This document shows, piece after piece, positions 16,516-25,354 of a DNA stretch of 43,914 nt (the first letter of the stretch is position 1; every line of letters begins with the position of its first letter). The notes beneath the pieces are model-generated. The model saw nothing but the letters and a program-made list of their open reading frames with translations, had not been told where the DNA came from and did no database searches. The stretch covers positions 1 through 43,914 of the forward strand of contig CANNEW010000002.1 in NCBI GenBank assembly GCA_947503685.1. The letters are read 5' to 3'. Source of the DNA: Comamonadaceae bacterium (GTDB lineage: Bacteria; Pseudomonadota; Gammaproteobacteria; Burkholderiales; Burkholderiaceae_C). The translations under genes were made by a program, and so were the position numbers.

Positions 16516-17001
16516 ATGAACAGGTGGCAATTCCATAGGTGCTTTTTTCCCTGCCTTGGCCGGGCGATCTCCTTGATCGCCTTGACCGGGTCATTGACAG
16601 CCTGCTTGGCTCCCCAAGCTGCGGTGCTTCCAGCGACCGAGCAGTTGCCTGCGCCAGAGCAAGTACGTTGCGCCGCCAGTGGCGGCACCTGGGACGCGAG
16701 TAATGCTATTTTGACTAAGGGCTATTGCACCAAGGGGTCGCCAGGCCAATGCCTGGCCGTCGGCGGAACCTGGCAGCGCGTGTGCATGATGGGGACGCTG
16801 GCATGTGTGCAAGGCTATCCCGATGCCCAAAAAACCTGCCGTAGTGGTTCTGACTGCCAAGGCCAGCGATGCCTGCAAGTACCCGAGGCGCGCGCCAATA
16901 AGCAGCCCCAAAGCGGGCGTTGCATTGTCAATAACAACCCCTGTTACGGCGGCATCAACCTGGAAAATGGACTGCCCGTGCCCACGGCGCAGGCCGATTG
17001 A
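16516..17001 (+). CDS. Cysteine-rich lipoprotein, function unknown
   Basis: This 161-residue protein starts at ATG 16516 after a GGGG-type ribosome site; an upstream in-frame ATG at 16468 lacks one. A lipobox (LTGSLTAC) directs lipidation. The mature protein is rich in cysteine and contains the repeated phrase C-x3-GGTW (CAASGGTW, CLAVGGTW). A knot-like cluster CRSGSDCQGQRCLQ and a second group CIVNNNPCYGG follow. About ten cysteines after the lipidation site could form disulfides in the envelope. I do not recognise a named family. It precedes a SIMPL-domain gene by 77 bases. Confidence 0.72.
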   Translation: MNRWQFHRCFFPCLGRAISLIALTGSLTACLAPQAAVLPATEQLPAPEQVRCAASGGTWDASNAILTKGYCTKGSPGQCLAVGGTWQRVCMMGTLACVQGYPDAQKTCRSGSDCQGQRCLQVPEARANKQPQSGRCIVNNNPCYGGINLENGLPVPTAQAD

Positions 17002-17078
17002 TGCTGGCCGCACGCTGGATCAGTACTTGCAAGCGAACAGGAAAAATTTGTGTTTTTGACATTCAAAAAGGAGTTTCT

Positions 17079-17834
17079 ATGCGCGCGCGCAATCATCTCG
17101 GTATCCTCGCACTTTTCCTGTCCTTGGCTTGTCCCATCGTGCAAGCCCAATCCGCCCCGCTGAACCCAGTGCGACCCGTCAGCACAGGACCGAGCGCGCA
17201 CTTGAGTGCGTCGGCCACGGCGCAGGTCCAGCAAGACTGGTTGGTGATTCACTTGACGGTGCAAAAGGAAGGCGCTAGCGCATCGCTGGTGCAAACACAG
17301 CTCAAAAATGTGATGGCTTCGGCATTAAGCCAAGCACAGGTCCCAGAGCGGGTGCAAAACGAAAACCCGAGTCAGGCCCTACAGATCAGCACCGGTCAGC
17401 TGCAGGTGTCGCCGCGCTACAGCAATGAGGGCAAAATGAGCGGTTGGATCGGCGTGGCCGAGTTGATGGTGCAAGGACGCGACTTCGAGCGCATCACCGC
17501 CCTGGCCGGCCGCCTTAGCGGCCTTAGCGTGAGCCAAGTGGAATGGAAAATCAGCCCCGAACTGCTGGCGCAAACCGAGACAAAAGTGCAGGGCCAAGCG
17601 GTGGCGCAGTGGCGCGCCAAGGCCGATGCACTGACCCAACAACTGGGTTTTAGCCGCTACACCGTTGGCGAAGTGACCCTGGGTTCCCCCGGCAGCGGCC
17701 AAAGCTTCGGACCGCGTGCGATGCCCATGGCGATGATGGACGCGAGCCCTGACGCACGCGGCGCACCCATCCCGGTGCAGGCAGGTCTGGCGCAGGTCAC
17801 CGTGGTGGTCTCGGGACATGTCTTGTTACAGTAA
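17079..17834 (+). CDS. SIMPL domain (DUF541) exported protein
   Basis: This 251-residue protein has a signal peptide (HLGILALFLSLACPIVQAQ) and the SIMPL/DUF541 fold. Its opening strand LSASATAQVQQDWLVIHLTV is typical, and the C-terminal part QAGLAQVTVVVSGHVLLQ closes the domain. SIMPL proteins form periplasmic oligomers of poorly defined function. The ATG at 17079 follows a strong AAAAAGGAG site. The preceding lipoprotein may share its transcript. Confidence 0.87.
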   Translation: MRARNHLGILALFLSLACPIVQAQSAPLNPVRPVSTGPSAHLSASATAQVQQDWLVIHLTVQKEGASASLVQTQLKNVMASALSQAQVPERVQNENPSQALQISTGQLQVSPRYSNEGKMSGWIGVAELMVQGRDFERITALAGRLSGLSVSQVEWKISPELLAQTETKVQGQAVAQWRAKADALTQQLGFSRYTVGEVTLGSPGSGQSFGPRAMPMAMMDASPDARGAPIPVQAGLAQVTVVVSGHVLLQ

Positions 17835-17908
17835 ATTTTCGGAATGTTCCAACACACCCGTTGCTGTTTCGTCATCAGCGGGTAGCACAGCCAGGATCAC
17901 AATGGGGA

Positions 17909-18472
17909 GTGACCACCCCATCCATTGATTCCTTGCATATCGACTTTGCGCCCTCGCTCTGGCTGGGGCGGGTTGGCATGTCAGCCTGTCCTGGTGCCGG
18001 TGCGGGTGGCGCCATGGCAAGCGGCCAATCGACGGGGCAACTTGCCCAGGACGTGGCGCATATGGTGAGGCAGGGTGTCAAAACTGTGGTCAGCCTTCTC
18101 GATAGCGCCGAATTGCAGCGCCTGGGCGCCACAGAGCTTTCGCTCCTTCTTGCGCAACACGGCATTGCCTGGCACCAGTTACCGGTGGTGGACTATGGCG
18201 TGCCCTCGCCAGCGGTGACCTCGCAATGGAGACGCTTGCTGCCGCAACTGACCCAGGTGCTGCAAACCAGCAACATCTTGATTCATTGCGCCCATGGCAA
18301 GGGGCGCACCGGAACGATGGCTGCCACGCTGTTCAAGTCTTGGGGCTGGAGCAGTGGGGCAGCCATGTCCTACGTTCGCCGGTACCGCCCAGGGACCATA
18401 GAGACGCATAAGCAAGAGGCCTATGTGGAGGCCTTTACTGCGGGCATGGGTACGCGCTTGGCCACCAGCTAG
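17909..18472 (+). CDS. Dual-specificity / tyrosine-type protein phosphatase
   Basis: The protein contains the cysteine phosphatase loop HCAHGKGRTG (the C-x5-R signature) with a general-acid Asp candidate in VVDYGVPS. The N-terminal portion LWLGRVGMSACPG, followed by VKTVVSLLDSAEL, resembles small phosphatases of the DSP/CDKN3-like group. Start is uncertain: GTG 17909 is preferred, giving 187 residues, and a TTG at 17861 is in frame. It lies tail to tail with the HD-domain oxygenase gene of the phosphonate locus, 18 bases away. Whether it acts on protein or on a small phosphorylated metabolite cannot be told. Confidence 0.75.
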   Translation: MTTPSIDSLHIDFAPSLWLGRVGMSACPGAGAGGAMASGQSTGQLAQDVAHMVRQGVKTVVSLLDSAELQRLGATELSLLLAQHGIAWHQLPVVDYGVPSPAVTSQWRRLLPQLTQVLQTSNILIHCAHGKGRTGTMAATLFKSWGWSSGAAMSYVRRYRPGTIETHKQEAYVEAFTAGMGTRLATS

Positions 18473-18490
18473 TGGCCAGCGTGGCGGCGC

Positions 18491-19051
18491 TTAGGCGATG
18501 GCTACCTGCTCCATCAGGCTGGCGTAATGGGCGAGCGCTGGCGTCACCTGATCAGGTACTTTAGCCATATCGTCGTAGCGCCGTAGGCGCACTGCTTGCG
18601 CGTAATAAGTCAGCTCCTCGAATGCGCGTACCTGCGCATCGTCGAATCGGCCGCCCTGTAATTCCAGACTGTGTTTGGAGGCCGGCGACAAGGAATCCCA
18701 GTACAGCGCATCGGTCGCACACAAATAGCGTTTAGCGTCGACGTGCAGTTTGATGGGCTCTAGCACTGCGTCTGAAAAGCACTTGCGCAAAAAGGGCAGG
18801 GCCACAAACTGGTGCAAGTCGTCTTTGGCGGGCGCTGCGTCATGGTCGGCCACCGGTGTGCGCGCAGCGCTTAGCATGTGTCCCAGATCGTGCAGCAGTG
18901 CGGCCACAACCGTTTCGGGGGTCTCATGGGCTTGTTCTGCGAGGTGGGCGCATTGCAGTGCGTGGTGCAGTTGACTCACCGCCTCTTGGCCATACCAGGT
19001 GGTGGCGCGGCTCTCCAAGAGTTGGACAATTTCAGGTATGGAAAGGGACAT
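18491..19051 (-). CDS. HD-domain oxygenase associated with phosphonate degradation (PhnZ-like)
   Basis: This 186-residue HD-domain protein shows the metal site pattern (HHALQCAHLAEQAHETPETV, then ALLHDLGHML with His54-Asp55) and matches the phosphonate-degradation-associated HD family. Characterised relatives such as PhnZ use a mixed-valent di-iron centre to cleave a hydroxylated phosphonate oxidatively. The partner hydroxylase PhnY is not present here. The gene is the last of the phn transport operon, 42 bases after phnE2. It could broaden the range of phosphonates used, or process an intermediate of the C-P lyase route. Confidence 0.85.
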   Translation of the reverse strand: MSLSIPEIVQLLESRATTWYGQEAVSQLHHALQCAHLAEQAHETPETVVAALLHDLGHMLSAARTPVADHDAAPAKDDLHQFVALPFLRKCFSDAVLEPIKLHVDAKRYLCATDALYWDSLSPASKHSLELQGGRFDDAQVRAFEELTYYAQAVRLRRYDDMAKVPDQVTPALAHYASLMEQVAIA

Positions 19052-19093
19052 GAAGTTCTCCAGTGTAAACGCGTAGCGCTGGTGGCAGGGTGT

Positions 19094-19981
19094 CTAGCGC
19101 GCGCGCACGCCGATGATGGAAAAGCGAATACGCGCGCAGCAATAATCGATCAGCGACACGGTGGCCAGGATGAGCAAAATCACAAACGCCATTTGCTGCA
19201 GTTCTAGTGTCCGGATTTGCTCTGACAAAATCAAACCAATGCCGCCCGCCCCCACGATGCCGATGATGGAGGCGCTGCGGGTGTTGGACTCAAAGGCATA
19301 CAGCACTTGGCTTAGCAAGACCGGCATCAGTTGGGGCAAGATGCCAAAGCGAACCGCCGACAAGGAGGAGCCGCCAGTGGAGAGCACGCCTTCGACTGGC
19401 TTGTCATCAGCGGCCTCTATCGCCTCAGAAAATAGCTTGCCGAAGATGCCCAGATCGGACATGAACAAGGCTAACACGCCTGCAAACGGACCCAAGCCGA
19501 CCACGTTGATCCAGATCAGCGCCCAGATCAAGATGTCCACGCCGCGCAAGGTGTCAAAGCTGCGCCTTGCAATAAACTTGACTACCTGGTTGATGGTAGT
19601 GTTGCGTGCAGCGAGAAAGCCCAGCGGAAATGCGGCGATGGCGGCCATCAGCGTTCCCAGCAAAGCGATGGCCAGCGTCTCCAGCATTGCATAAGCGTAA
19701 ATGCCAGCACGGTGCCAGCTGCCTGGGTCCGGTGGAATCATGCGTAATACCATGGAGCCTAACTCGCCTAGACCGCCAGCAATACGTGCGTAGGACATGT
19801 CCAGGGTATACACACCATAAACCAACAGACCAAGGGCCAAGCCAGCCAGCAGTAGCGCGGGAATATGCCCACGGTGGATGGCTTGGAAATGCACCGGGTA
19901 GCGCGCGCGCAATGCTGCCCGTGCTTTGGCATCGTCCTGTGTGGCAGCGGCACCTTGGATTGTTGGATGTAGGACACTCAT
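19094..19981 (-). CDS. phnE: Phosphonate ABC transporter permease PhnE (second copy)
   Basis: This 295-residue permease has about six transmembrane segments. The inner-membrane loop for ATPase contact is visible (FESNTRSASIIGIVGAGGIG, residues ~230-249). The N-terminal portion before the first helix is longer than in its neighbour. It overlaps the other phnE gene by four bases (ATGA at 19978-19981). The pair form the two-subunit channel of the importer with PhnC and PhnD. Confidence 0.93.
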   Translation of the reverse strand: MSVLHPTIQGAAATQDDAKARAALRARYPVHFQAIHRGHIPALLLAGLALGLLVYGVYTLDMSYARIAGGLGELGSMVLRMIPPDPGSWHRAGIYAYAMLETLAIALLGTLMAAIAAFPLGFLAARNTTINQVVKFIARRSFDTLRGVDILIWALIWINVVGLGPFAGVLALFMSDLGIFGKLFSEAIEAADDKPVEGVLSTGGSSLSAVRFGILPQLMPVLLSQVLYAFESNTRSASIIGIVGAGGIGLILSEQIRTLELQQMAFVILLILATVSLIDYCCARIRFSIIGVRAR

Positions 19982-20835
19982 GCCTCTCGCTCCTGGCCCA
20001 ACAGGCGGTGGCGTACGCGCTCGGTCAACGCGTCAATCACCATCACCGTGCTGATGATCAAAACCAGCAAAGCGCTCACATCGGCGTAGTAAAACTTGCG
20101 TATCACTTCGAGCAAGGTCTGCCCGATGCCGCCGGCGCCGACAAAGCCCAGCACGGCGGCACCGCGCACATTGATCTCAAAACGCAACAAGGCGTAGCTG
20201 GCGAAGTTGGACGCCACTTGCGGCAGCACCGCAAAGCGCACTTTGTGCAGCCAATTACCCCCCGTGGCCAGTACGCCGTCCACCGGCTTCATGTCCACGT
20301 TCTCGACCACCTCGGCAAACAACTTGCCCAAAGCGCCCGTGGTGTGAATGGCCAGCGCCAATATGCCGGGCAGCGGCCCGAGACTGAAGGCCACGACAAA
20401 AATCAGCGCAAATACGATCTCGGGAACGGTACGCGAAAACTCCAGCAAGCGCCGTGTCGCAAACACCACCCAGGTGTTGTGCGTCATGTTTTTGCTGGCC
20501 AGAAAGCACAGCACCAGCGCGGCACAGGCACCCAGCAACGTGCCCACATAAGCCATCAGCAAGGTCTCGCCCATGAGAGCCAACCATTTTTTCCAACCCC
20601 AAAACCACTCTACCGGGTCGCTGATCACCCATTGCCCGTTTTCTAGGTGAGCGATGCGGTAGAAGTAGCTGGTAAAACTACCGATGTTGTCCAGAAACTT
20701 GGAGGCCGATATCTCAGCGATATGGCCTGCGAACAGGACGGAGACGCCAAGCACCAGCAAACCCAGCCAGATCTGGCGGCGCTTGGCCGCCACTGCGTGC
20801 GCGTAGGCTTGGGTTCTGGTGCTTGGCGAGTTCAC
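19978..20835 (-). CDS. phnE: Phosphonate ABC transporter permease PhnE (first copy)
   Basis: This 285-residue permease is related to the following copy. It has the signature loop RFEINVRGAAVLGFVGAGGI near residues 220-240 and hydrophobic helices such as IWLGLLVLGVSVLFAGHI and LLVLIISTVMVIDAL. Two different PhnE subunits in tandem are common in phosphonate importers and form a heterodimeric channel. It starts six bases after the phnD stop. Confidence 0.93.
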   Translation of the reverse strand: MNSPSTRTQAYAHAVAAKRRQIWLGLLVLGVSVLFAGHIAEISASKFLDNIGSFTSYFYRIAHLENGQWVISDPVEWFWGWKKWLALMGETLLMAYVGTLLGACAALVLCFLASKNMTHNTWVVFATRRLLEFSRTVPEIVFALIFVVAFSLGPLPGILALAIHTTGALGKLFAEVVENVDMKPVDGVLATGGNWLHKVRFAVLPQVASNFASYALLRFEINVRGAAVLGFVGAGGIGQTLLEVIRKFYYADVSALLVLIISTVMVIDALTERVRHRLLGQEREA

Positions 20836-20841
20836 GCTCGC

Positions 20842-21741
20842 TTACTTCTTGCGCAGTGCGTCAACAAAAGTGTTGAGTGCGACTACGGGCAGGTAAGCCT
20901 CATGGGTGACGGTCTGGAAGGGCTCGTTTTTGCCGCCGGACAATTTTTCAAAAGCAGCTTTGTCTTTCTTGGGTGCATCAAAGAAGGCTTGTTCGATTTT
21001 CTTCTTCAGGTCAGCTGGGAGGCTGTCCAGGTAAGCGATAGGCGAGTTCACGATCTGGTCCGACTTGTAAATGATACGGAAGTCTTCTTTTTTGACCATG
21101 CCCTTGTCAGCCATGCGGATCAGCTCGGAGTCGTTTTCATTGTTCCACCAGTTAGCCGCCACGTCGACCGTGCCTTGGTTGAGCGCCATCACTGCGTTGA
21201 CATGGCTGCCGCTGTAAACCACTTTGCCAAAGAACTCCTCGGGCTTGATACCCATTTTGTCCATGGCGTAGCGCGGTACGTTGTTGCCGGAGGTGGAGTT
21301 GGGGTCGACCAAGGCGATGCTCTTGCCTTTGAGGTCTTCAACTTTTTGGTAAGGCGAGTTGGCCTTCACGTAGAACACCGAGTGATAGCCTTTGACGCCG
21401 CCCTTGTTCACCTCGATGGCAAAGGGCGTGGTCTTCACACCAATCATGCGGGCTCGGGCATAGGCCGCCGGGCCGTAGTAGGCAACATGGATTTGTTCAG
21501 CGCGCTGGCCTTCGATCACGGCGGCGTAGTCACCGGCAATACGCAGTTTGACCGGAATGCCGATCTCGCGCGACAGGTAAGCCACGAAGTCCGTGTAGCG
21601 CTCGGTCACCATGGCGGCGTTTTCGTCTGGGATGCTGGCAAATACCAACTCGGGGTATTTAGCTTTCCAGTCTTGGGCTTGGGCAGAGGCCACCAGGGCG
21701 CTGGAGGCGGCTAGGGCGAGGAGAACGCGGCGATTGAACAT
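20842..21741 (-). CDS. phnD: Phosphonate ABC transporter substrate-binding protein PhnD
   Basis: This 299-residue periplasmic binding protein has a signal peptide (RRVLLALAASSALVASAQAQ). Family blocks include LVFASIPDENAAMVTERYTD, YYGPAAYARA and LVDPNSTSGNNVPRYAMDKM. The STSG segment is part of the phosphonate-binding pocket, and WNNEND follows later. It delivers phosphonates to the PhnE1E2-PhnC importer. It lies 50 bases after phnC. Confidence 0.95.
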   Translation of the reverse strand: MFNRRVLLALAASSALVASAQAQDWKAKYPELVFASIPDENAAMVTERYTDFVAYLSREIGIPVKLRIAGDYAAVIEGQRAEQIHVAYYGPAAYARARMIGVKTTPFAIEVNKGGVKGYHSVFYVKANSPYQKVEDLKGKSIALVDPNSTSGNNVPRYAMDKMGIKPEEFFGKVVYSGSHVNAVMALNQGTVDVAANWWNNENDSELIRMADKGMVKKEDFRIIYKSDQIVNSPIAYLDSLPADLKKKIEQAFFDAPKKDKAAFEKLSGGKNEPFQTVTHEAYLPVVALNTFVDALRKK

Positions 21742-21791
21742 GAAAATTCCTTAAAAATAAATGAAGGGGAGGGGGAATACGAAATAAAGCG

Positions 21792-22613
21792 TCAGGCGTG
21801 TCGCGCGAAGGGCAGCACCACGCCAGGCGCGCCGCTTTGCGCCACCGCGCCGGTGTGTACCTCGGCGGCCTCGATGCCATAAAGGGCGTGCACCAAATCC
21901 TCGGTCAGCGCATGGGGCGCGCCATCAAAGACCACGCGTCCAGCCGACATGCCAACCAAGCGGTCACAGTAGTTGCGCGCCACGTCCAGTGAGTGAAGAT
22001 TGCACAGGACGGTAATGCCCAGGTCTTTATTGATGCCGCGCAGCGCGTCCATCACTAACTGGGTGTTGCGTGGGTCCAGTGAGGCAATCGGTTCGTCGGC
22101 CAAAATGATTTTGGGTTCTTGGACCAGTGCGCGGCAAATGGCCACGCGCTGCTGCTGGCCGCCAGAGAGTTGGTCGCAGCGTTGAGCGGCAAAGTCGGCC
22201 ATGCCAAAGCGATCTAGAGCTTCTAGGGCGGCGAGTTTGTCGGCATCGCTCCACAAGGTCAGCAGCGCGCGCCAAGTTGGCACACTGGTCAGTCGCCCCA
22301 TCAGCACATTGGTGAGTACATCCAAACGGCCAATCAGGTTAAATTGCTGAAACACCATGGCGCAGTTACGCCGCCATTCGCGCAAAGCCGGGCCTTGCAA
22401 ATCAGTGACCACTGTCCCATCGTAGCTAACGCTGCCCGAGGAGGGTTCGTTCAGGCGGTTGATCATTCTTAGCAGCGTGGACTTGCCCGCACCGGAGCGG
22501 CCGATCACCCCAACAAAGCTGCCCGCATCGACGCTCAGTGTGACGCTATCGACGGCAGTGGTACTGCCAAAGCGTTTGCTAAGTTGGTGTAGAGAAAGTT
22601 GCGCCTGCGTCAT
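21792..22613 (-). CDS. phnC: Phosphonate ABC transporter ATPase PhnC
   Basis: This 273-residue ABC ATPase has Walker [10 protein letters not shown] (residues ~36-44), signature [15 protein letters not shown], Walker [13 protein letters not shown] and an H-loop in LCNLHSLD. It powers the PhnDE importer. The first gene of the transport block, it follows phnM by 61 bases. That gap could hold a secondary promoter, but no clear Pho box is visible in it. Confidence 0.95.
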   Translation of the reverse strand: MTQAQLSLHQLSKRFGSTTAVDSVTLSVDAGSFVGVIGRSGAGKSTLLRMINRLNEPSSGSVSYDGTVVTDLQGPALREWRRNCAMVFQQFNLIGRLDVLTNVLMGRLTSVPTWRALLTLWSDADKLAALEALDRFGMADFAAQRCDQLSGGQQQRVAICRALVQEPKIILADEPIASLDPRNTQLVMDALRGINKDLGITVLCNLHSLDVARNYCDRLVGMSAGRVVFDGAPHALTEDLVHALYGIEAAEVHTGAVAQSGAPGVVLPFARHA

Positions 22614-22674
22614 ACGGGCGCAGCATAGTTTTTGGATGTGTCAGAAAAATTACGAAATTCGCGATAAGCCGTAT

Positions 22675-23844
22675 TTAGACCACCCGCACTCCGCCGCGCC
22701 AGACCGCCCGTACCACGGGTTGTTGCCGGCCATCGCCCAGTGGCGTCATGCGCACTTGCACCAGATCGGCGCGCAGGCCTATGGCAATAGAGCCGCGGTC
22801 GTGCAAACCTATGGACTGCGCTGGGTTGCGGCTCACCATCGCCACCGCCGCAGGCAAGCTCAGGCCCGCCGTCTCGGTCAGGCGCACCGTGGCCGAAAGC
22901 AGGCTGCCGGGCACATAGTCAGAGGAGACTATGTCCACCAGGCCCAAGCGCGCAAGTTCAATGGCGGACACATTGCCCGAGTGCGAACCGCCGCGCACCA
23001 CATTAGGCCCGCCCATGATGGTGGCCATAGCGCGCTCGCGCGCCGCTTGCGCAGCGGCAACAGTGGTCGGAAATTCGCACACCGTAGCGCCCTCGGCAAA
23101 TGCTTGTTCCACATGCGCTACGGTGGTGTCGTCGTGGCTGGCCAGGGCAACGCCGTGTTGTTTGCAATAGTCGGTAAAGTAGCTGCGGTGGGGCTGTGCA
23201 TAGCGGGCCTGGTGTTCTTTGGACAGGGCGACGCGCTCTTCAAACTTGGCCTGACTCCAGCCTTTTTTGCCGGTGAAGTAAATCCACGCGTGCTCAATAT
23301 TTTCCCACTGCCTTTGACCCGGGGTGTGGTCCATCAAAGAAATCATGCGCACCATCGGGTTGCCGATGAAGGGCGCAAACAAGTCCAAGGTGTTGGGCGC
23401 TGGAAGTTCGCAGCGCACATGCAGCAAATGCTCAGCGCGCAGCACACCGCGCCCAGAAAATTCTGCCAGACATTCCAGCACCGAAGTCCATTCACTGCCG
23501 CGTACGCTATCGGGGTCGGACTCGCCTACACCCAGGGCATCGAGCACGGTGGTGATGCCCGCAGCCGCAATCTCGGCGTCGTGCGCCAGCAGGGCTGGCG
23601 CGTCGTCCCAACGCACTTTGGGGCGCGGCATCAGGTGGCGTTCAAAATTGTCGGTATGCACCTCCACCATCCCTGGCAAAAGGTAATCGCCCTCCAAGTC
23701 AATGGCGCCGGGCAGGGCGCTATGGCCTAAGTCCACCGAGGCGATGGTGCCGCTTTGGCACAGCAGGCTGCCATGCACGACTTCGTCCGCCAGTACCAGG
23801 CGGGCGTTGCTAAAAAGAGTGGGGTGTGTACTTGGGCTGTTCAT
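22675..23844 (-). CDS. phnM: Ribosyl-methylphosphonate triphosphate diphosphatase PhnM
   Basis: This 389-residue amidohydrolase-fold enzyme is the C-P lyase pathway member that removes diphosphate from alpha-D-ribose 1-methylphosphonate 5-triphosphate. Metal-binding motifs VEVHTDNFERH, ALASHDDTTVAHVEQA and GSHSGNVSAIELA are present, with VDIVSSDYVPGSLL near the C-terminus. The ATG at 23844 overlaps the phnL stop by four bases. The frame is open much further upstream inside phnL but homology begins here. Confidence 0.95.
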   Translation of the reverse strand: MNSPSTHPTLFSNARLVLADEVVHGSLLCQSGTIASVDLGHSALPGAIDLEGDYLLPGMVEVHTDNFERHLMPRPKVRWDDAPALLAHDAEIAAAGITTVLDALGVGESDPDSVRGSEWTSVLECLAEFSGRGVLRAEHLLHVRCELPAPNTLDLFAPFIGNPMVRMISLMDHTPGQRQWENIEHAWIYFTGKKGWSQAKFEERVALSKEHQARYAQPHRSYFTDYCKQHGVALASHDDTTVAHVEQAFAEGATVCEFPTTVAAAQAARERAMATIMGGPNVVRGGSHSGNVSAIELARLGLVDIVSSDYVPGSLLSATVRLTETAGLSLPAAVAMVSRNPAQSIGLHDRGSIAIGLRADLVQVRMTPLGDGRQQPVVRAVWRGGVRVV

Positions 23845-24569
23845 GGTGCGCTGGAAATAGGTTGCATGGTCACGGTGCGGCTGGCCACGGCTTGGGCCAC
23901 CAGACTGTCGTGAAATATTCCGAGAATCCCCACCCCTTGGGCGCGTGCCTCGCAGATCAGGTCGATCACGGTTTGGGTGTTCTCGGGGTCGAGCGAGGCG
24001 GTGGGTTCGTCTAGCAGCAGTAGCGGGCGAGGTTTGATAAAGCTGCGCGCGATGTTGATGCGCTGCTGCTCGCCACCCGAAAAAGTGGCCGGTGGGAGCT
24101 GCCATAGCGAAGGCGCAATGCGAAGGCGCGTAAGCCACTGCGCCGCCACTTCGCGCGCCTGCTCGGCGCTGTAGAGGCTCGCGCCACCTTCGAGCAAGGG
24201 TTCTGCCACGATATCAATCGCCGCGACACGCGGAATCACCCGCAAGAACTGGCTCACATAGCCCATGGCCTGGCTGCGCAGGTGCAGCACGGTGCGGGCG
24301 TTGGCCTGGGTGATGTCAATCGCAGGGCCTTGGGTATCGCGCACCAAAATACTCCCGGTACTTGCGCGGTAATTGCCAAAAGCGAGTTTGAGCACTGTGC
24401 TCTTACCCATGCCAGAGGGGCCACTGAGGCGCACGCATTCCCCCGGCATCAGCTGCAGGTCAAAGTCCTTGAGCACCGCCAGCACGGTGTTGCTTTGCAG
24501 GTGCAATACAAACTGCTTGCTGACTGCCTGCATGTGCAGCAGCGGCGTGGGAGAGGTGCTTGCGTTCAT
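23841..24569 (-). CDS. phnL: C-P lyase complex ABC-type protein PhnL
   Basis: This 242-residue ABC ATPase-like protein has Walker A GPSGMGKST, signature FSGGEQQRINIARS and Walker B LLLLDEPTASLD. PhnL is associated with the C-P lyase core complex rather than with a transporter, and is required in vivo for phosphonate breakdown. Both ends overlap their neighbours (phnK and phnM) by four bases. Confidence 0.94.
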   Translation of the reverse strand: MNASTSPTPLLHMQAVSKQFVLHLQSNTVLAVLKDFDLQLMPGECVRLSGPSGMGKSTVLKLAFGNYRASTGSILVRDTQGPAIDITQANARTVLHLRSQAMGYVSQFLRVIPRVAAIDIVAEPLLEGGASLYSAEQAREVAAQWLTRLRIAPSLWQLPPATFSGGEQQRINIARSFIKPRPLLLLDEPTASLDPENTQTVIDLICEARAQGVGILGIFHDSLVAQAVASRTVTMQPISSAP

Positions 24570-25354
24570 GGTTGCAGTACGGATGACACCAAGAGCTGGG
24601 TGTAGGGGTGCTGCGGGTCGTCCAGCACCTGGTCGGTCAGGCCGGTTTCTACTGCCATGCCGCCTTGCATGACCAGCATGCGCTGCGCCAGCAGACGCGC
24701 TACTGCCAGGTCATGGGTGACGATGATGGCCGCCAGCCCCATTTGGCGTGTGAGCATACGCAGCATGTCTAATAAGCGCGCTTGCACCGACACGTCCAGA
24801 CCAGAGGTCGGTTCATCCATAAAAACCAGGCGCGGCTGGGTGATCAAATTGCGCGCAATTTGCAGGCGCTGGCGCATGCCACCGGAAAAGGTATCTGGCC
24901 GGTCGTCAATGCGACTGGGGCTAATTTCAACCCGTTCCAGCCAGTCGGTAGCCTGGGCCCGCAATTGGCCATAGTGGCGCTGCCCCAGTGCCATCAGGCG
25001 CTCGGCTACGTTGGCGCCGGCCGAGACGTTCATGCGCAGGCCGTCAGCCGCGTTTTGGTGCACAAAACCCCAGTCGGTGCGGGTTAGCATGCGCCGCTGG
25101 GCTTCCGTCATGGCGTAAATATCTTGCAGATCGCTGTCTTTGAGCGCAAATGCAACCTGGCCCGAAAGCGGTGTGTGGCGCGCGGCCACGGCATTGAGCA
25201 AGGTGCTTTTGCCCGAGCCTGACTCCCCCACGATGGCCAGCACTTCGCCCGGCCAAAGGTCAAAGGAAATGTCGCGCACGACGGTGCGTGCACCGTAAGC
25301 GCAACTCAGATGCCGCACTTGCATCAAGGGTGACAGTGCGTCTAGGTGCTTCAT
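24566..25354 (-). CDS. phnK: C-P lyase complex ABC-type protein PhnK
   Basis: This 262-residue ABC ATPase-like protein has Walker A GESGSGKSTLL, signature FSGGMRQRLQIARNL and Walker B LVFMDEPTSGLD. In E. coli PhnK docks on the PhnJ subunits of the PhnGHIJ core. It overlaps phnJ and phnL by four bases on each side, indicating coupled translation in the stoichiometric complex. Confidence 0.94.
   Translation of the reverse strand: MKHLDALSPLMQVRHLSCAYGARTVVRDISFDLWPGEVLAIVGESGSGKSTLLNAVAARHTPLSGQVAFALKDSDLQDIYAMTEAQRRMLTRTDWGFVHQNAADGLRMNVSAGANVAERLMALGQRHYGQLRAQATDWLERVEISPSRIDDRPDTFSGGMRQRLQIARNLITQPRLVFMDEPTSGLDVSVQARLLDMLRMLTRQMGLAAIIVTHDLAVARLLAQRMLVMQGGMAVETGLTDQVLDDPQHPYTQLLVSSVLQP

Noticed and set aside
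18460-18477. Hairpin GGCCAC-N6-GTGGCC at the phosphatase stop codon as a terminator
   Set aside because: The stem is only six pairs and no T-run follows.
19606-21714. Two long plus-strand open frames (346 and 355 codons) back to back
   Set aside because: They are antisense to phnE1, phnE2 and phnD, whose protein matches are unambiguous; the antisense translations are low-information.
22614-22674. A separate regulated promoter for phnCDE
   Set aside because: The 61-base gap is compatible with a promoter, but no -35/-10 pair or Pho box can be supported by eye.
22459-23730. A 423-codon plus-strand open frame
   Set aside because: It is antisense to phnM and the phnC start and lacks any recognisable motif.
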